DNA of 64,000 bases from Mycolicibacterium iranicum (GCF_002101705.1 NZ_LQPC01000026.1:248001-312000), one strand, 5' to 3'; positions 46,997-55,196 are shown, numbered from the stretch's first letter. The notes: generated by a model not told the origin, from the letters alone. Made by a program: numbers and translations.

Positions 46997-48289
46997 TCAG
47001 GCGCTCACCTCGGGCCTGCGTGACGCGCGGCGCATCGCGGCAACGGGATCGGCGTACAGGCCGCCGAGCGACACGATGCCGGCCCCGGCCTCTTGCACCC
47101 GGTTCCCGAACGCCGTGACGCGGATGTCGCGGTGCCCCAGCACCGAGCGCTCCGCGAACGACGACTCGACGATGCCCATGCCCTCCGGGTATTCGGTGAA
47201 AGCCTGACCGCCGACAACCAGGTCATCGGGGTTGAGCATGTCTCGCAGCAGCGCGACGGCCTCGCCGAGCACCCGGGCCCGCTCGGCGACGAGCGCGATC
47301 GCCTCTTCATTGCCCTGCCTGGCGGCGCGCAGCACGGCCGTCACCGTCGATGTTGCGCCATCGGCGGGAACGATGCGCGCCTTCCTGGCCGCCGACAGCA
47401 CCGCCTCGTCACTCACAGTGGATTCCAATTGCCCTGTGCCGCCGAGCAATTCGGAGTACACGGGTAGCGCCGCGATCGTGCCTGGGCCGCTGGACGGGGA
47501 GTGCACCCGCCCCCCGATGGACAGGGCGTAACCGACTGTCTCACGGGCGTAAACGTAGAGGCTGGTGGCCGACGCGGTCGGCTGTCGACGCACACCGAGC
47601 AGCAGTTCGGCGCCGGCCATGGCGTCCACGTGGGACGCCACCGAGACGGGCAGGCCGAGGGATTCGGCGAGCACCGGTCCGACGGGCGCGTCCGACCAGC
47701 CCAGCCGTGGGTGGTCCAGGTATCCGGTGACGCTGTCGACGACACCGCCGGTCGCGACGCCGACCCACAGTGGGCGGCGCCGGTGCCAGCGGCTCAGGTA
47801 GCGGCGGGTGCTGGCGGCGATCGCCGCCAACGCCGCCGCCTGAGGTCCGCGCGGGGTCGGCGTCTCGACGACGTCGAGCGTGCGCCCGAACAGGTCGGCG
47901 GCCACGATGCTGGTGGTGCGAGCACCGATGTGGACGCCGAGGGTCAGGTAGGGCTCGTGGTTCACCTCGACAGGTACACGGGGTCTGCCGATCGCGCCGG
48001 ACACGGCGAGGTCGGCGCGCTCACGCAGCAGCCCCACGTCGAGAAGGGCGGTGACCTGGCGGTTCACTGTGGCGATGCTCAGCCCGGTGACCTGCGCGAT
48101 GACGTCGCGAGCGATGGGCCCGCGCTGTCTGGTCGCGGCGAACACGAAGGCGGCAGCCGCTTCAGGCAGGCGCAGCGCGGGCGCCACGATGTGGTGCAGC
48201 AGAGCCTGCGGGTAGCGACCGCTGCCCGTGGCGGACTTCGCGCGCTTGGCCGAGGCGGTGCGGGGACGCTGGGTGAGGGTGGTGCTCAT
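46997..48289 (-). CDS. ROK family transcriptional regulator (Rv0485-like)
   Basis: The 430-aa protein has an N-terminal winged helix (about 45-95, ARDVIAQVTGLSIATVNRQV) and a ROK actin-fold domain. The sugar-kinase-like phosphate-binding loops are degenerate, so it is a regulator rather than a kinase. The ATG at 48289 has an AAGGA Shine-Dalgarno, which pairs with an upstream anti-Shine-Dalgarno. It is the first main cistron of the mshA operon and is preceded by a Cys-rich leader ORF. Confidence 0.9.
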   Translation of the reverse strand: MSTTLTQRPRTASAKRAKSATGSGRYPQALLHHIVAPALRLPEAAAAFVFAATRQRGPIARDVIAQVTGLSIATVNRQVTALLDVGLLRERADLAVSGAIGRPRVPVEVNHEPYLTLGVHIGARTTSIVAADLFGRTLDVVETPTPRGPQAAALAAIAASTRRYLSRWHRRRPLWVGVATGGVVDSVTGYLDHPRLGWSDAPVGPVLAESLGLPVSVASHVDAMAGAELLLGVRRQPTASATSLYVYARETVGYALSIGGRVHSPSSGPGTIAALPVYSELLGGTGQLESTVSDEAVLSAARKARIVPADGATSTVTAVLRAARQGNEEAIALVAERARVLGEAVALLRDMLNPDDLVVGGQAFTEYPEGMGIVESSFAERSVLGHRDIRVTAFGNRVQEAGAGIVSLGGLYADPVAAMRRASRRPEVSA

Positions 48290-48293
48290 AGAA

Positions 48294-48355
48294 AAGTCCT
48301 TGGAGTCGGCGCGGATGGTGGGGCGCGGCCACACCTTCGCGACTCAGCAGGACTT
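48294..48355 (-). promoter_or_regulatory. Hairpin hiding the Shine-Dalgarno of the ROK-mshA operon
   Basis: On the minus strand AAGTCCT (48349-48355) pairs perfectly with AGGACTT (48294-48300), which contains the ROK Shine-Dalgarno. Inside it GAGTCG pairs with CGACTC, giving a second 6-bp stem after a small internal loop, and a GC-rich inner region can pair further. The structure begins about 20 bases after the polycysteine ORF stop, so ribosome position could decide whether it forms. Confidence 0.7.
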
Positions 48356-48374
48356 GGTCAGTCCCGGGGCGCAG

Positions 48375-48449
48375 TCAGGCGCGGCGGGGTGCGCAACAAC
48401 AACACGCACGCCGCGCGGCAGCGAGAACTGCCTGACTGTTCCGGTACAC
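48375..48449 (-). CDS. Leaderless polycysteine leader ORF, 24 codons
   Basis: GTG at 48449 opens a 24-codon ORF ending TGA at 48375, with Cys at residues 16-19 (TGT TGT TGT TGC) followed by APRRA. TAAGTT lies six bases before the GTG, so translation should start at the first transcribed base. The arrangement matches described mycobacterial polycysteine attenuator ORFs, where slow Cys decoding frees a downstream ribosome-binding site. It precedes the ROK-mshA operon. Confidence 0.78.
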   Translation of the reverse strand: MYRNSQAVLAAARRACCCCAPRRA

Positions 48450-48455
48450 GCGGTC

Positions 48456-48461
48456 AACTTA
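48456..48461 (-). promoter_or_regulatory. -10 element of the leader ORF / ROK-mshA operon
   Basis: TAAGTT on the minus strand, six bases before the polycysteine GTG. It is only ten bases from the divergent SDR -10. Confidence 0.6.
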
Positions 48462-48471
48462 GCACGACGGC

Positions 48472-48477
48472 TAGGGT
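48472..48477 (+). promoter_or_regulatory. -10 element of the SDR gene
   Basis: TAGGGT seven bases before the ATG at 48485, consistent with a leaderless transcript. Confidence 0.55.
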
Positions 48478-48484
48478 TGGGTAC

Positions 48485-49240
48485 ATGACGACTCCAACAG
48501 ATGCCCGCCGGGTCGCAGTGGTCACCGGAGCCAGTGCCGGCATCGGCGAAGCAACCGCGAGAACGCTTGCTGCTCAAGGCTTTCACGTGGTCTGTGTGGC
48601 GCGTCGCGAGGAGCCGATCAAGGCGCTCGCCGCCGACATCGACGGAACCGCGATAGTGGCCGACGTCACCGACCCGACCGCCGTGGCGGCCATGGCGGGC
48701 CGCCTGGACCGGGTTGATGTGCTGGTGAACAACGCAGGCGGGGCCCGCGGTTTGGAGTCGATCGCCGACGCCGACGTCGAGCATTGGCGGTGGATGTGGG
48801 AAGCCAACGTGCTCGGCACCCTGCATGTCACCCGCGCGCTGCTCCCCAAGCTGATCGACTCCGGCGACGGACTCATCGTCACGATCACCTCGATCGCCGC
48901 GGTCGAGATCTACGACAACGGCGGCGGGTACACCTCGGCCAAGCACGCCCAAGGTGTCCTGCACCGCACGCTGCGCAGCGAGCTGCTCGGAAAACCGGTG
49001 CGGCTCACCGAAGTTGCGCCGGGGATGGTGAAGACCGACTTCTCGCTGAACCGTTTCGAGGGCGACGAGGAGCGCGCCGAGAAGGTCTACCAGGGCGTCA
49101 CCCCCCTGGTGGCCGAGGACATCGCCGAGGTCGTCGGATTCGTCGCAAGCCGGCCGTCGCACGTCGACCTCGACCTCGTCGTCGTGCGACCGCGCGACCA
49201 GGTCAGCGGCGCCAGCGGTTCGCGCTTCAACAGGAAGTAG
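48485..49240 (+). CDS. SDR family oxidoreductase (Rv0484c-like)
   Basis: The 251-aa classical short-chain dehydrogenase has the cofactor motif VTGASAGIGEATA (residues 14-26), NNAGG, the catalytic Ser in TITSIAAVEI and the Tyr/Lys pair in YTSAK. It resembles YdfG-like NADP-dependent serine/3-hydroxy-acid dehydrogenases. The ATG at 48485 is supported by a leaderless -10; longer in-frame starts enter the divergent leader region. Substrate unknown. Confidence 0.9.
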   Translation: MTTPTDARRVAVVTGASAGIGEATARTLAAQGFHVVCVARREEPIKALAADIDGTAIVADVTDPTAVAAMAGRLDRVDVLVNNAGGARGLESIADADVEHWRWMWEANVLGTLHVTRALLPKLIDSGDGLIVTITSIAAVEIYDNGGGYTSAKHAQGVLHRTLRSELLGKPVRLTEVAPGMVKTDFSLNRFEGDEERAEKVYQGVTPLVAEDIAEVVGFVASRPSHVDLDLVVVRPRDQVSGASGSRFNRK

Positions 49241-49366
49241 CCGTCCTCAGCAGATTGTCAGCGAATCCGATGGCAATTTCTTGGGATAACACGCAGGAAA
49301 TTCCTCAGTACGGCCACAAAGCTGAGTAGCGTCCAATCAAGGCGCAACTCACAGGCGAGGACTGCG

Positions 49367-49486
49367 ATGGCAACTCTGACACTGCCCACCACCCCGGCGA
49401 TCGATCCCACCCTGGAAGCCGTGCTGGAACTCAGCGCGCTCGAGGCGATGATCCTGGACGCGTTCTGGACCGGCGACGAAAGCTAG
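49367..49486 (+). CDS. Candidate small protein, 39 aa
   Basis: The [23 protein letters not shown] followed by [19 protein letters not shown] has its own signals: a TAGCGT hexamer at 49327 and a GGCGAGG Shine-Dalgarno before the ATG at 49367. It is acidic with an amphipathic helix and no export signal. Its TAG overlaps the stop of the convergent L,D-transpeptidase gene in CTAG. The stretch before it (49241-49366) has imperfect inverted repeats (AGGAAATTCCT; CTCAG/CTGAG). Confidence 0.55.
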   Translation: MATLTLPTTPAIDPTLEAVLELSALEAMILDAFWTGDES

Positions 49487-50790
49487 CCGCCCGGACGACC
49501 CCCCACCGGCTGCGGAGCACCTGACGGCGTCGCCGGTGCGGTACTCGGCATGCCGTCGGGCTTGGCCTGCGACGACAGCGCGGACATGGACTTCCATTCG
49601 TCCCACGGGATGGCCCAGTCCCAGATGTCCCCGTCGGCGTAGGAGAGCTGGATCCGGGTGCCGGTGACCTCGACGGGATCGCCATACATCGCGACGTTGA
49701 AATACTGCTCGGCGTCGGTGAGGGACAGGTTGATGCAGCCGTTGGTGACGTTGCTGTTGCCCTGTGCGCCCGAGCTGGCCGGGTTGGCGTGGATGAACTC
49801 GCCGTTGTTGGAGATCCGCACCGCGAACCGCTCGCGCACGTTGGCGTAACCGGCGGCCGGGTTGGTCATGTAGAAGTCCTCGTACTTCTCGGTGACCACG
49901 TGAATGCCGCTGCGGGTGACGTTGCGGTCCAGATCTCCCTCGCCGTAGCTGCACGGGAAATCCATGATGACGCCTGCGTCGGTGAGGACCTGGATGCGGT
50001 GGCTCGACGCCTCGGCCTTCACCACCTGGAAGCGGCCGATCGTGAAGTCCAGCGTCGAGTCGGCAGCGCCGTAGGCGCCATCGCCGAATGGCACGCCGTA
50101 CAGGTTGGCGTCGACGTGCACGGTGGTGCCGGCCGGGTAGTAGTCCTTGGTCCGCCAGTGCACCCGTGAGCCGCCGGCCTCGTCGGGTAGCCAGGCCCAG
50201 CTACCCTCCACCGGCGGCGTGGTGGTCACCTTGAGCGCCTTCTCCACCTCGGCGCGGTCGTCCTCGGCGATGGCCGAATCGAATTGCAGAATGATCGGGG
50301 CGGCGACGCCGACGGTCTGCCCGTCGGCGAGTTGGAAACGACCGCTGACCTCGGTGGTCGGCGCTACGGTGGTGAACGTGCCCGACAGCGGTACCGCCTT
50401 GCCGTCCTCGCCGACGGCCGAACCGGCCCACTTGTAGGACGCCCCGTACCCGAGCGATTCGGTGATCGTGTAGGCGTTGCGGTCCTTGTTGAGGGCACCC
50501 GCGACGACCGTGCCGGTGCTCGTGTTGGTCAGCGAGACCTTCTGGAACCAGCCGTCGGCCACCTTGACGCCGATGCTGCCGGTGGGCACGACCTCGGCGG
50601 TCGCGTCGGAGGGTTCGTAGGTGATGGTGGGTACCTTCGGCGCTTCCTCGGCGGCCTCCCCTGCGGAAGGGCCGTCGGTTCGCATACAGGCCGCGAGAGC
50701 ACCCGGTGCGACGACGCCGACCGCAAAGGCGGCAAGGGCTCGCCGCCTGTTGATCGACGGCAGCGGTTCAGCAGGGCTCACGTGAACCAA
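49483..50790 (-). CDS. L,D-transpeptidase lipoprotein (LprQ/LdtMt5-like)
   Basis: The 435-aa protein has a lipoprotein signal with lipobox ending at Cys35 (GALAAC), two Ig-like domains (about 55-250) and a YkuD transpeptidase domain (about 255-385). The catalytic Cys lies in [10 protein letters not shown], where Asn takes the place of the His found in the common SHGC motif. It forms 3-3 peptidoglycan cross-links outside the membrane. A Pro/Gly-rich tail ends it. Co-located with murB. Confidence 0.9.
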   Translation of the reverse strand: MVHVSPAEPLPSINRRRALAAFAVGVVAPGALAACMRTDGPSAGEAAEEAPKVPTITYEPSDATAEVVPTGSIGVKVADGWFQKVSLTNTSTGTVVAGALNKDRNAYTITESLGYGASYKWAGSAVGEDGKAVPLSGTFTTVAPTTEVSGRFQLADGQTVGVAAPIILQFDSAIAEDDRAEVEKALKVTTTPPVEGSWAWLPDEAGGSRVHWRTKDYYPAGTTVHVDANLYGVPFGDGAYGAADSTLDFTIGRFQVVKAEASSHRIQVLTDAGVIMDFPCSYGEGDLDRNVTRSGIHVVTEKYEDFYMTNPAAGYANVRERFAVRISNNGEFIHANPASSGAQGNSNVTNGCINLSLTDAEQYFNVAMYGDPVEVTGTRIQLSYADGDIWDWAIPWDEWKSMSALSSQAKPDGMPSTAPATPSGAPQPVGGRPGG

Positions 50791-50796
50791 CGGTAC

Positions 50797-51846
50797 CTAG
50801 AGAGAGCAGCCAACCAGAATCGGCTCGGGTGTGAGTTCGATCCCGAAAGCCGTCTTGACCCCGTCTCGCACCATCCTGGCCAGCGCAATCACGTCAGACG
50901 ATGTCGCCGCGCCGCGGTTGGTGAGCGCCAGCGCATGTTTGGTCGACAACCGCGCCGGCGCTTCGTCGTCCGGATAACCCTTACGGAATCCGGCACGCTC
51001 GACAAGCCACCCCGCAGCAAGCTTCACGCCGTCGGCGGCCGGATAATTCGGGACGGGACCGTCGACGGCCGCGTCAAGGCGCTCGAAGTCGGCACGGGTG
51101 ACGACGGGGTTGGTGAAGAAGGATCCGACGCTCCAGGTGTCGTGGTCGGCCTCGTCGAGCACCATGCCTTTGCGGGCACGCAGCGCCAGTACCGCCGCGC
51201 GGACCTGCTCGGGGTCGGCGCGCTCCCCCGCCTGCGCGTCGAGCGCGGCGGTGAGCTCGCCGTAGCGCAGCGGTGCGCTGCGCCCCGCGGGGTCGAGCTC
51301 GAACTCCACCTCCAACACCACCCAGGCCCTGGAGTGCTTCAAAATGCTTGTGCGGTAACCGAACCGGAGAACATCCGAGGTGACCCAGCGGTCCTCGCCG
51401 GTGGCACGGTCGAGCAGCCGGACCCGACGAATGGTGTCGGAGACTTCAGCGCCGTATGCGCCGACGTTCTGCACCGGTGTCGCCCCGGCCGACCCGGGGA
51501 TGCCCGACAGGCATTCCAGCCCGCCGAGCCCGTGCTCCAGCGACACGGCGACGACGTCGTCCCAGACCGCTCCCGCCTCGGCGCGCAGCACGGCACCGTC
51601 GACGGTGATTCCGGTGTTGGCGAGGCGGACAACGGTGAGATCCGTCAGCTCGTCGGACAGCACCACGTTCGAGCCGCCCGCCAGGATGAGCGCATCGGGA
51701 CCGGCGGCGGGCACCGCGTCGATGACCTGCCCGGTGGTGACACAGGTGGCCACGCGCGCAGCAACCGGTCCCACGCGCAGCGTCGTCAGCGGCGCCAGCG
51801 GCACGTTCTCGGTGAACGGCACGCCGCCCAACAACGAAGTGCCCAC
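50797..51846 (-). CDS. murB: UDP-N-acetylmuramate dehydrogenase
   Basis: The 349-aa FAD enzyme reduces UDP-GlcNAc-enolpyruvate to UDP-MurNAc with NADPH. It shows the FAD-binding [14 protein letters not shown], the [20 protein letters not shown] block, the catalytic Ser in [11 protein letters not shown] and the C-terminal Glu region [10 protein letters not shown]. The GTG at 51846 is preceded by TACCGT eight bases away, suggesting a leaderless start that overlaps the divergent DUF2505 promoter. Confidence 0.95.
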   Translation of the reverse strand: MGTSLLGGVPFTENVPLAPLTTLRVGPVAARVATCVTTGQVIDAVPAAGPDALILAGGSNVVLSDELTDLTVVRLANTGITVDGAVLRAEAGAVWDDVVAVSLEHGLGGLECLSGIPGSAGATPVQNVGAYGAEVSDTIRRVRLLDRATGEDRWVTSDVLRFGYRTSILKHSRAWVVLEVEFELDPAGRSAPLRYGELTAALDAQAGERADPEQVRAAVLALRARKGMVLDEADHDTWSVGSFFTNPVVTRADFERLDAAVDGPVPNYPAADGVKLAAGWLVERAGFRKGYPDDEAPARLSTKHALALTNRGAATSSDVIALARMVRDGVKTAFGIELTPEPILVGCSL

Positions 51847-51854
51847 GGCCGGTA

Positions 51855-51864
51855 ACGGTAGCGT
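51855..51864. promoter_or_regulatory. Overlapping divergent -10 elements of murB and the DUF2505 gene
   Basis: TACCGT on the minus strand (51855-51860) and TAGCGT on the plus strand (51859-51864) share two bases. Each is eight bases from its start codon (51846 and 51873), so both transcripts would be leaderless. Confidence 0.6.
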
Positions 51865-51872
51865 GGCCAGCT

Positions 51873-52394
51873 ATGCCGCGTTCATTCGACATGGCCGCCG
51901 AGTACGAGGGCACGGTCGAGCAGGTGCACAAGGCGTTCAGCGACGAGGAGTACTGGCTGGTCCGGCTCGGCGACTCCGGCGCCGACGATGCCACCCTCGA
52001 CGAGATGGTCATCGACGACGCCGGCGGGATCCGCATCAAGACCACGCAGACACTGCGCGCGGACCGGCTGCCCGCGGTGGTGTCGCAATTCCACCGCGGA
52101 GACCTGAGTTTCGTGCGCGAGGAGGCGTGGACACCCGTGGCCGACCGACGCGCCACCGCGGTGGTGCGCGGGTCGATCCCCGGCGCGCCTGCCACCCTGA
52201 CCGGTGACGCGGTGTTGTCATCGGTGGCCGACGCCAACGGCGCCATCGCGTCGCGGATGACGTTCAAAGCCACCGTCGAGGTTCGGGTGCCGCTGGTCGG
52301 CGGCAAAATCGAGAACTTCATCGGCAGCCAGCTGCTCTACCTGCTCACCGCAGAACAACGCTTCACCACGGTGTGGATCACCGCGAACAGCTGA
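51873..52394 (+). CDS. DUF2505 domain-containing protein (Rv0481c-like)
   Basis: The 173-aa protein has a START/SRPBCC-like fold characteristic of DUF2505: MAAEYEGTVEQVHKAFSDEEY, then LSFVREEAWTPV, and a C-terminal helix EQRFTTVWITANS. It likely binds a hydrophobic ligand. Its neighbour relation to murB is as in M. tuberculosis. Leaderless start at 51873. Confidence 0.85.
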   Translation: MPRSFDMAAEYEGTVEQVHKAFSDEEYWLVRLGDSGADDATLDEMVIDDAGGIRIKTTQTLRADRLPAVVSQFHRGDLSFVREEAWTPVADRRATAVVRGSIPGAPATLTGDAVLSSVADANGAIASRMTFKATVEVRVPLVGGKIENFIGSQLLYLLTAEQRFTTVWITANS

Positions 52395-52416
52395 TTCGCT
52401 CTCTACCATCGGAGTC

Positions 52417-53214
52417 ATGGCCGCCCCCCTCGGACAGGTGACGCGGGGCACCACGGGCCACAACCGTCTGCGCCGCAGCGATCGCTGGCTGGTGCATTCG
52501 TCGCGGGTACGCACTGCGCTCCAGGCCACCCCCGACCCCCTCGTCGTGGATCTGGGATACGGGGCCAAGCCCGTCACGACATTGGAGCTGGCCGTGCGGC
52601 TGAGGGAGGTCCGCCGCGACGTGCGGGTGATCGGGCTGGAGATCGAACCCGAGCGGGTGCGGGCCGGTCAGGCCGCGGTGCGGGACGGAGCCGCGCCCGG
52701 CGTCGAATTCGCGCTCGGTGGTTTCGAATTGGCGGGCCACCGGCCAGTTCTGGTGCGCGCCTTCAATGTTCTGCGTCAATATCCGGTCGAGGCGGTACAC
52801 GACGCGTGGGCCGCGATGCGGGAGGGGGTGTCCGCAGGCGGCTTGATCGTCGACGGCACCTGCGACGAACTTGGACGACTGTGCTGCTGGGTGCTGCTGG
52901 ACGCGACGTCACCGGTGAGCCTGACATTGGCGTGCGACCCGTTCGCGATCGAGAAGCCGTCCGATCTCGCCGAGCGCCTGCCCAAGGTGTTGATCCACCA
53001 CAACGTCGAGGGCCAACCCATTCACACGCTGCTGCGGGCAGCCGACCGCGCATGGGCCAGCGTGGCGGGCCACGGCGTGTTCGGACCGCGAATCCGATGG
53101 CGGGCGATGGTGGATCTGCTTGTCGCCGAGGGGTTTCCGGTATCCATGCCACGCAAGAGCCTGCGCGACGGGGTCCTCACGGTGCCGTGGGAGGCCGTCG
53201 CACCCCTCGGGTGA
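52417..53214 (+). CDS. SAM-dependent methyltransferase-like protein
   Basis: The 265-aa protein has a Rossmann-type SAM site: VVDLGYGAKPVTTLELA near residues 43-59, then VIGLEIEPERV. Its acceptor is not apparent. TACCAT seven bases before the ATG at 52417 suggests a leaderless transcript. Its 3' end overlaps the candidate membrane microprotein on the other strand (53177-53290). It marks the left edge of the region that differs from M. tuberculosis. Confidence 0.78.
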   Translation: MAAPLGQVTRGTTGHNRLRRSDRWLVHSSRVRTALQATPDPLVVDLGYGAKPVTTLELAVRLREVRRDVRVIGLEIEPERVRAGQAAVRDGAAPGVEFALGGFELAGHRPVLVRAFNVLRQYPVEAVHDAWAAMREGVSAGGLIVDGTCDELGRLCCWVLLDATSPVSLTLACDPFAIEKPSDLAERLPKVLIHHNVEGQPIHTLLRAADRAWASVAGHGVFGPRIRWRAMVDLLVAEGFPVSMPRKSLRDGVLTVPWEAVAPLG

Positions 53215-53290
53215 GCCACCGACCCATCGGCACGCCGGCCGTCACGACGAGAATGACGGAGCCGATGAGAACCGGCAGCGTCAGGTCCAC
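53177..53290 (-). CDS. Candidate single-helix membrane microprotein, 37 aa
   Basis: GTG at 53290 begins 24 bases after the symporter stop, with a GAGAGCGG-type Shine-Dalgarno. The peptide has one hydrophobic helix (DLTLPVLIGSVILVVTAGV) followed by a basic tail ending RRPPTAP. Short membrane accessory proteins are known beside some sodium:solute symporters, and this one may be such a partner. It overlaps the end of the convergent methyltransferase gene by 38 bases. Confidence 0.55.
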   Translation of the reverse strand: MDLTLPVLIGSVILVVTAGVPMGRWLTRGVRRPPTAP

Positions 53291-53314
53291 CCGCTCTCAA
53301 GAGCAGACGCCAGA

Positions 53315-54853
53315 TTACGTCGCCTCGGCTCCCACCTTCGCCGGAACAAGCGGCTCTTCTTCGAAACGATCCGGCTCGTCGAGCACATCGTCGAGATCTT
53401 CGGCGACCTTGATGTCGAGTCCACGCAGATGAGCGGCCGGCGTGGCCAACGACACCGCGACATAGGTGAGCAGGCCTGCGGCGAACGCGATGAACGTCGG
53501 CCAGCCGTCGAACGACGCGCCCATGAGGTCGTTGGGAATGTAGAGGATGGTGTTCTCGACACCGAACATCGTCGGCGTCATCACGAAAAGCCCGATCCGG
53601 ACCACGAATCCGACTGCGATGGCGGCCATCGCGGCCGTCGTCGTCCCCCGTCGCCACACCAGGCCGAGGATGAACGGCACCGCCAGGCAGGCAAGCATCA
53701 GATCGAAGGCCAGAGTCAGCAGGATGCCCGTCTGCTGGACGTAGATCGCGAACACAATCGAGAACAGCGTCATCGGCACCATTGCGATCCGGGTGGCTTT
53801 CAGCAGCGGGTCCTTCTGGCCGGGCACATGGACGCGCCGTACGCCGCCGAGATTGCGCACGCACACATTGGAGATGGCCAGGATCGCACCGTTGGCGGTG
53901 GACATCGACGCACCCACCAGACCGCACAGCACCAGCACCGTCAGCCCGACAGGGGCGTACTGATCCAGGAGCACGAACAGCACCGGGCCGTCGAGCTCCT
54001 CAGGCATGAACGAATGCGCCGCCAGCACAACGAGTCCGAACGGCACACAGATCGCGACGACGCCCGCGGACGCGGAGAAGCAGGCCCTACGCGCCGCCTC
54101 GGGCGACTTCGCCGAGAACACGCGCGCCATGAAGTCGATCGCGACGATGTCACCGATACCGAGCGCGATCAACGTCGCCCAGTTGATGACGGCGCCCTGC
54201 GCCGGATCCGACAACTGACCCAACGCGAAAGGTCCTGCGCCATCGGCGATGTTGATGCCGTGCGTGCTCGACATCCAGATGAACAGACCGATCGCTCCGA
54301 ATAGGATCAGCGTCATCTGGATGATCGCGGTGTAGGCGTCGGCGATCAGGCCGCCGGTTCCTGTGTAGGCCACAGCAATTGCCGCGATCAGCACCACGCC
54401 GAGCCAGTACGGCATGCCAAGGAAGTAATTGAACAGCAGCCCGCCTGCCACGAGGTTGCCGGCCACCAGCATGCAGAACGCGATGGCGAGCAGGATCGAC
54501 GAGCTGACTTCCACCGAACGGCCGAAGCGCAGGCGGTAGTAGTCCGGGAACGATGTCAGCCCCATCCGGTTCATCGGCTTGGCGAAGAAGATGCCGGTGA
54601 TGAGCAGGCACAGTGCCAATCCGAGTGGCAGACATGCACCGGCCCAGAAGCCGAATTCGAAGGCGAGATCGGTGTTGCCGAGCGTGGCGTTGGTATCGAC
54701 CGCCGCACCCATCAGGGCACCGCCGACCAACCAGAATGGCAGCATCCGGCCGCCGACAAGGAAATTGGAGCTGTCGCCCTCGATCCTCTTCGACACATAG
54801 AAGCCGACGGCCACGACCACGGCGATGCTTATCGCAACCCCGAGAAGAATCAT
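53315..54853 (-). CDS. Sodium:solute symporter family protein under guanidine-I riboswitch
   Basis: The 512-aa membrane protein has about thirteen transmembrane helices of the SSS/SSF family: FLVGGRMLPFWLVGGALMG early, then FPDYYRLRFGR and the conserved GLVGASMSTANGAILAISN segment. The leader contains a ykkC-type guanidine-I aptamer, so the substrate is probably guanidine or a closely related compound (inference). The Shine-Dalgarno AGGAGG is part of a palindrome, CAGGAGCCTCCTG on the plus strand (54857-54869), that could hide it. Divergent from the hydrolase gene. Confidence 0.88.
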   Translation of the reverse strand: MILLGVAISIAVVVAVGFYVSKRIEGDSSNFLVGGRMLPFWLVGGALMGAAVDTNATLGNTDLAFEFGFWAGACLPLGLALCLLITGIFFAKPMNRMGLTSFPDYYRLRFGRSVEVSSSILLAIAFCMLVAGNLVAGGLLFNYFLGMPYWLGVVLIAAIAVAYTGTGGLIADAYTAIIQMTLILFGAIGLFIWMSSTHGINIADGAGPFALGQLSDPAQGAVINWATLIALGIGDIVAIDFMARVFSAKSPEAARRACFSASAGVVAICVPFGLVVLAAHSFMPEELDGPVLFVLLDQYAPVGLTVLVLCGLVGASMSTANGAILAISNVCVRNLGGVRRVHVPGQKDPLLKATRIAMVPMTLFSIVFAIYVQQTGILLTLAFDLMLACLAVPFILGLVWRRGTTTAAMAAIAVGFVVRIGLFVMTPTMFGVENTILYIPNDLMGASFDGWPTFIAFAAGLLTYVAVSLATPAAHLRGLDIKVAEDLDDVLDEPDRFEEEPLVPAKVGAEAT

Positions 54854-54876
54854 GCGCAGGAGCCTCCTGATAGAGA

Positions 54877-55000
54877 TTGGAGTCTCCCGGGCTTTTGTCC
54901 CGCCGTGGAACGACCGGGCTCCGATGCCGACCGCCTGCGTCTCTCGGACCAGACCCGGCCCGATTCACTCGGCCCGGCGGAACCCTAGGCGCGCCCCACA
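54877..55000 (-). promoter_or_regulatory. Guanidine-I riboswitch (ykkC class)
   Basis: Read on the minus strand, the hallmark blocks occur in order: CTAGGGTTCCG (54978-54988), a P1a hairpin, CTGGTCCGAGAGA (54940-54952), a second variable hairpin, CCACGG, and GGGACAAAAGCCCGGGAGA (54883-54901). This is the consensus of the guanidine-I aptamer. The symporter start is 24 bases further downstream; a CTCC just after the aptamer could pair with the AGGAGG, suggesting translational control. Outer limits are approximate. Confidence 0.92.
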
Positions 55001-55141
55001 CTTTTTCTGCGGGTCTCAGTCAGGAAAGACCTGGTGTGTTTCGTGTTGTCGCGCCGCGTGTTAACGATGCGTTTCAGTCAGCGCTGGACAGGCATTGCGC
55101 GACGTGCCAAGAATGGGTCCAGGCGGCGGTATCACCGCGCC

Positions 55142-55182
55142 CCGGACGAGTGCGTCGTACCCGGTCTGCGACAAGACGGCGC
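55142..55182 (+). promoter_or_regulatory. Guanidine-III riboswitch (ykkC-III class)
   Basis: The 41-base stretch contains the nearly invariant blocks CCGGACGAG, CGTACCCGGTC and ACAAGACGGCGC of the ykkC-III pseudoknot aptamer, with only small differences in the variable loops from the Thermobifida fusca example as I recall it. It ends four bases before the GAGGAG Shine-Dalgarno (55186-55191) of the hydrolase gene, placing ligand binding where it can control ribosome access. A hairpin around 55122-55140 precedes it. Confidence 0.9.
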
Positions 55183-55196
55183 TGTGAGGAGATCTC

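Noticed and set aside
53120..54304. 394-codon plus-strand ORF rich in Arg, His and Gln
   Set aside because: Antisense shadow of the symporter gene; composition is typical of the wrong frame in high-GC DNA.
55140..55196. Guanidine-II (mini-ykkC) riboswitch before the hydrolase
   Set aside because: ACGA and ACGG occur, but not in two small hairpin loops; the sequence fits guanidine-III instead.
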